Source: an uncultured Granulicatella sp. (GTDB lineage Bacteria > Bacillota > Bacilli > Lactobacillales > Aerococcaceae). From it: a DNA stretch of 6,664 nt. Location of the stretch: NCBI GenBank assembly GCA_938017885.1, contig CALIJD010000047.1, forward strand, positions 1-6,664, written 5' to 3'. The translations under genes were made by a program, and so were the position numbers. This document shows positions 5,275 to 6,664 of the stretch, piece after piece. Positions within the stretch are counted from its first letter, which is position 1, and every line of letters begins with the position of its first letter. A model generated the notes under the pieces. It did not search any database. It was given only the letters and a program-made list of their open reading frames with translations, and was not told the origin of the DNA.

Positions 5275-6040
5275 AAATGGCATCCGTCATTGGTAATTTT
5301 GCTGAAATTTTCCAATTTTGATACGTTTCGTTATACGTTAATTGTCCAATGCGCACATTTTGTGTCACTGCTTTATTTGCGTAATGGTAGCGATCTTCTG
5401 TCAAGAAAATCGGTATTTCATAAATATCCTCTTGCTTATTCACTTGGTCAAATGCCAAACTGATTCCTTCGCGGTAAAGAGGCATCATTTCTTTCAAAGC
5501 TTCAATCGAAATCGCTTCTGCTTCTTTTTCAGAACCAAAGAAGAAAAACTTCGGTGATTGATTTAAAATATCCGTCATCTCAATTTGTACTTGTCTTGAT
5601 AAAAGCGGTAAAAACTGTTCGATTTTTCGATAATACACTTTAGAATATTCATTATCCAAACATAGGTAAATAAAATTATTTTGTAATTTATAGAAAAACG
5701 GTGAGTGTAAATGTGTTTTCGCATGAGAGATATAGAGTAGATCTGCAATCTCTTGTGGCGTGAGTTGATGAACGAATTCAATAGAGTCAAAATCAACCCA
5801 GTTTGATGGAGCTTCTTTTCCTTCTGCTACACCTTGAAGATATTCCAACACATTTTTGCGTCCTTTAATCCACATAAATCCAGTATAAGCATCATGAGTG
5901 GCAAGACTAGATTTCCCATTCAAAAGGAGGATATTTTGAGGGATTTCAGACTGTGGTAAGGCAGACAAATGGAACGCAATCGATTTCGCCAACACATGGT
6001 TCGATACGCTATCATAATGGATATACAATTGTTTTGCCAC
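5273..6040 (-). CDS. Hypothetical protein, 255 aa, soluble, function unknown
   Basis: I do not recognise this protein. The start chosen is GTG 6040-6038 (read as MAKQLYIHYDSV). AGGAGGTG lies 7 bases before it, while the ATG at 6073 has no ribosome site and overlaps a likely -10 box. The product shows no signal peptide and no membrane segment, so it is probably cytoplasmic. It is rich in aromatic residues (for example FMWIKG at 55-60, SPFFYKL at 113-119, FFFFGS at 165-170) and has mixed alpha/beta character. LTPQEIADLLYISHAKTHLHSPFF at about 93-116 reads as a helix followed by a His-rich loop. No catalytic motif, nucleotide-binding loop or zinc-binding pattern stands out. The frame is clean, ends at TAA and has its own terminator and ribosome site, so it is a real gene. 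It stands upstream of ddl but is separated from it by a terminator, so shared function is not implied. Confidence 0.85.
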   Translation of the reverse strand: MAKQLYIHYDSVSNHVLAKSIAFHLSALPQSEIPQNILLLNGKSSLATHDAYTGFMWIKGRKNVLEYLQGVAEGKEAPSNWVDFDSIEFVHQLTPQEIADLLYISHAKTHLHSPFFYKLQNNFIYLCLDNEYSKVYYRKIEQFLPLLSRQVQIEMTDILNQSPKFFFFGSEKEAEAISIEALKEMMPLYREGISLAFDQVNKQEDIYEIPIFLTEDRYHYANKAVTQNVRIGQLTYNETYQNWKISAKLPMTDAI

Positions 6041-6047
6041 AGACTCC

Positions 6048-6055
6048 CACCTCCT
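6048..6055 (-). promoter_or_regulatory. Ribosome site that decides a GTG start
   Basis: AGGAGGTG on the minus strand (6055-6048) is near-perfectly complementary to the 16S rRNA end and stands 7 bases before GTG 6040-6038. It lies inside the 11 codons that would be added by starting at the ATG at 6073, so those codons are most likely untranslated. Confidence 0.8.
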
Positions 6056-6071
6056 AAGTTTTATAATCTCC

Positions 6072-6100
6072 ATTATAAATGATTTTCAAACTATAAAACA
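6072..6100 (-). promoter_or_regulatory. Possible promoter of the 255-aa protein gene
   Basis: A perfect TATAAT (6077-6072) stands about 32 bases before the GTG start. At 17 bases upstream the -35 position reads TGTTTT, a poor match. A second pair, TTGAAA and TATAAA with 18 bases between, lies slightly downstream but would start transcription at the ribosome site. The AT-rich 6041-6189 stretch holds no gene that I can see. Confidence 0.35.
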
Positions 6101-6189
6101 TATAAATTAGATTACATTTTGCAAATGAACCGTTTTCTTTTGTAACAATTTAGCAACATTCTATACTAGATTTTCTAGCCTTTATACAC

Positions 6190-6219
6190 AAAAAGAGTTG
6201 AAGTGATTTCTTCAACTCT
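6190..6219 (-). terminator. Terminator of the 101-aa protein gene
   Basis: A 10-bp perfect stem (6194-6203 with 6210-6219) has a 6-base loop. On the minus strand it is followed by T5 (6194-6190). It begins about 30 bases after the stop codon of the 101-aa gene. Right after it, CTAGA/TCTAG (6166-6170 with 6174-6178) makes a tiny hairpin of no clear role. Confidence 0.88.
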
Positions 6220-6249
6220 CTTTCTTCCCTTCTATAGGAGTGCCTTTTC

Positions 6250-6555
6250 TTAGCATTTGACTTTCTGAGTGATTCTTTTCACCGCAATGTCTATTCTTTC
6301 AATCACTTCCCAGTAATCTGTTGGAAAGTTCTTTAATTCAACAATATCCACAGGATCAAAATGATACACTAAATGACGAATCACTTGGTGATGAAGAAAT
6401 ACCAGGTTTTTAAAATCCTCTAACGAAATAGATTCCAACCCTTCAATATACCTACATAATTCCTTATAAGATTCTTCGTGAAAGAGGCTTTCTTCATGTA
6501 GATAATAAAAGAACGTCCCCTCTTCCAGTAGTACATTTTTTCTAATGAATGACAT
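6250..6555 (-). CDS. Small hypothetical protein, 101 aa, function unknown
   Basis: I do not recognise this protein. ATG 6555-6553 is preceded by GAGG at about 8 bases, and the frame ends at TAA with a terminator 30 bases on. It therefore looks like a real single-gene unit. The product begins MSFIRKNVLL, is highly charged and probably mostly helical, and has no signal peptide or membrane segment. Six histidines cluster in two places (H20 and H26; H55, H56, H61 and H65), with Cys at 34 and at the last position, 101. A metal site is conceivable, but the spacing fits no pattern that I know. Small helical proteins of this size in lactic acid bacteria include bacteriocin immunity proteins, but no bacteriocin gene is visible nearby, so I do not assign that role. 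No convincing promoter was found; the TATAAG about 25 bases before the ATG lacks a -35. Confidence 0.75.
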   Translation of the reverse strand: MSFIRKNVLLEEGTFFYYLHEESLFHEESYKELCRYIEGLESISLEDFKNLVFLHHQVIRHLVYHFDPVDIVELKNFPTDYWEVIERIDIAVKRITQKVKC

Positions 6556-6619
6556 CCACCTAACCTCTTTCCTTATAGCTAAAAAGTTCTACCTTCTGTT
6601 TCATCTCTTCAAAGAAAAC

Positions 6620-6645
6620 AAAAAGACTGAGGATTCCCCCAGTCT
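6620..6645 (-). terminator. Terminator of a gene beyond the right edge
   Basis: A 9-position stem (6624-6632 with 6637-6645, one wobble on the minus strand) has a 4-base loop and is followed on the minus strand by T5 (6624-6620). It would end a minus-strand gene whose body lies past base 6664. On the plus strand it is also followed by T-rich sequence, but a mismatch replaces the wobble pair. Confidence 0.75.
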
Positions 6646-6664
6646 AATTTTTACATTTTTTCTA

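Noticed and set aside
6041..6073. An upstream ATG at 6073 for the 255-aa protein
   Set aside because: It overlaps a TATAAT box and has no ribosome site, whereas the GTG at 6040 has a near-perfect one.
1..6664. CRISPR array, tRNA or rRNA genes, prophage or attachment sites
   Set aside because: No regularly spaced repeats, tRNA cloverleaf or rRNA sequence, and no integrase or phage-like genes were seen.

Overview
The window comes from a low-GC Gram-positive bacterium, most likely a lactic acid bacterium (order Lactobacillales). The basis is AT-rich intergenic DNA, AGGAGG-type ribosome sites, SigA-type promoters, hairpin-plus-T-run terminators, and the ddl-murF-cshA gene order that is common in Firmicutes (Bacillus subtilis has ddl-murF-ydbR/cshA). 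Family- or genus-level placement, for example Carnobacteriaceae or Enterococcaceae, is only a guess from overall protein character. Every gene I can support lies on the minus strand, so transcription runs from high to low coordinates.

In the direction of transcription the layout is as follows. A terminator of a gene beyond the window edge lies at 6620-6645. Next come an unrecognised 101-aa protein (6555-6250) with its terminator, and an unrecognised soluble 255-aa protein starting at a GTG (6040-5273) whose terminator overlaps its own stop codon. Then a promoter and a structured leader precede ddl (D-Ala-D-Ala ligase, 5102-4029), with murF (4017-2632) 11 bases further on. A terminator at 2586-2617 ends that unit. 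A 608-base gene-free stretch (2024-2631) holds a large imperfect inverted repeat, the cshA promoter and a terminator-like hairpin inside the cshA leader. It is followed by cshA (DEAD-box RNA helicase, 2023-494), a strong terminator, a new promoter, and the first 128 residues of a membrane protein that runs off the left edge.

Ddl and MurF carry out consecutive steps of peptidoglycan precursor synthesis: Ddl makes D-Ala-D-Ala and MurF attaches it to the UDP-MurNAc-tripeptide. They form a tight two-gene operon. CshA belongs to the RNA-degradation and ribosome-assembly machinery. It sits beside the cell-wall genes by conserved gene order, but here it has its own promoter behind a terminator.

The least explained part is 2134-2570. 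Two arms of about 150-190 bases are inverted copies of each other around a 95-base centre that itself folds into hairpins. The left arm carries the live cshA promoter. The right arm carries a recognisable relative of it that lacks 18 bases including the -10 box. Each arm is followed, on its outward side, by a hairpin with a T-rich tail. It may be a MITE-like (non-coding, inverted-repeat mobile) element, a duplicated and inverted regulatory region, or a pair of divergent small-RNA units. The sequence alone does not decide between these.
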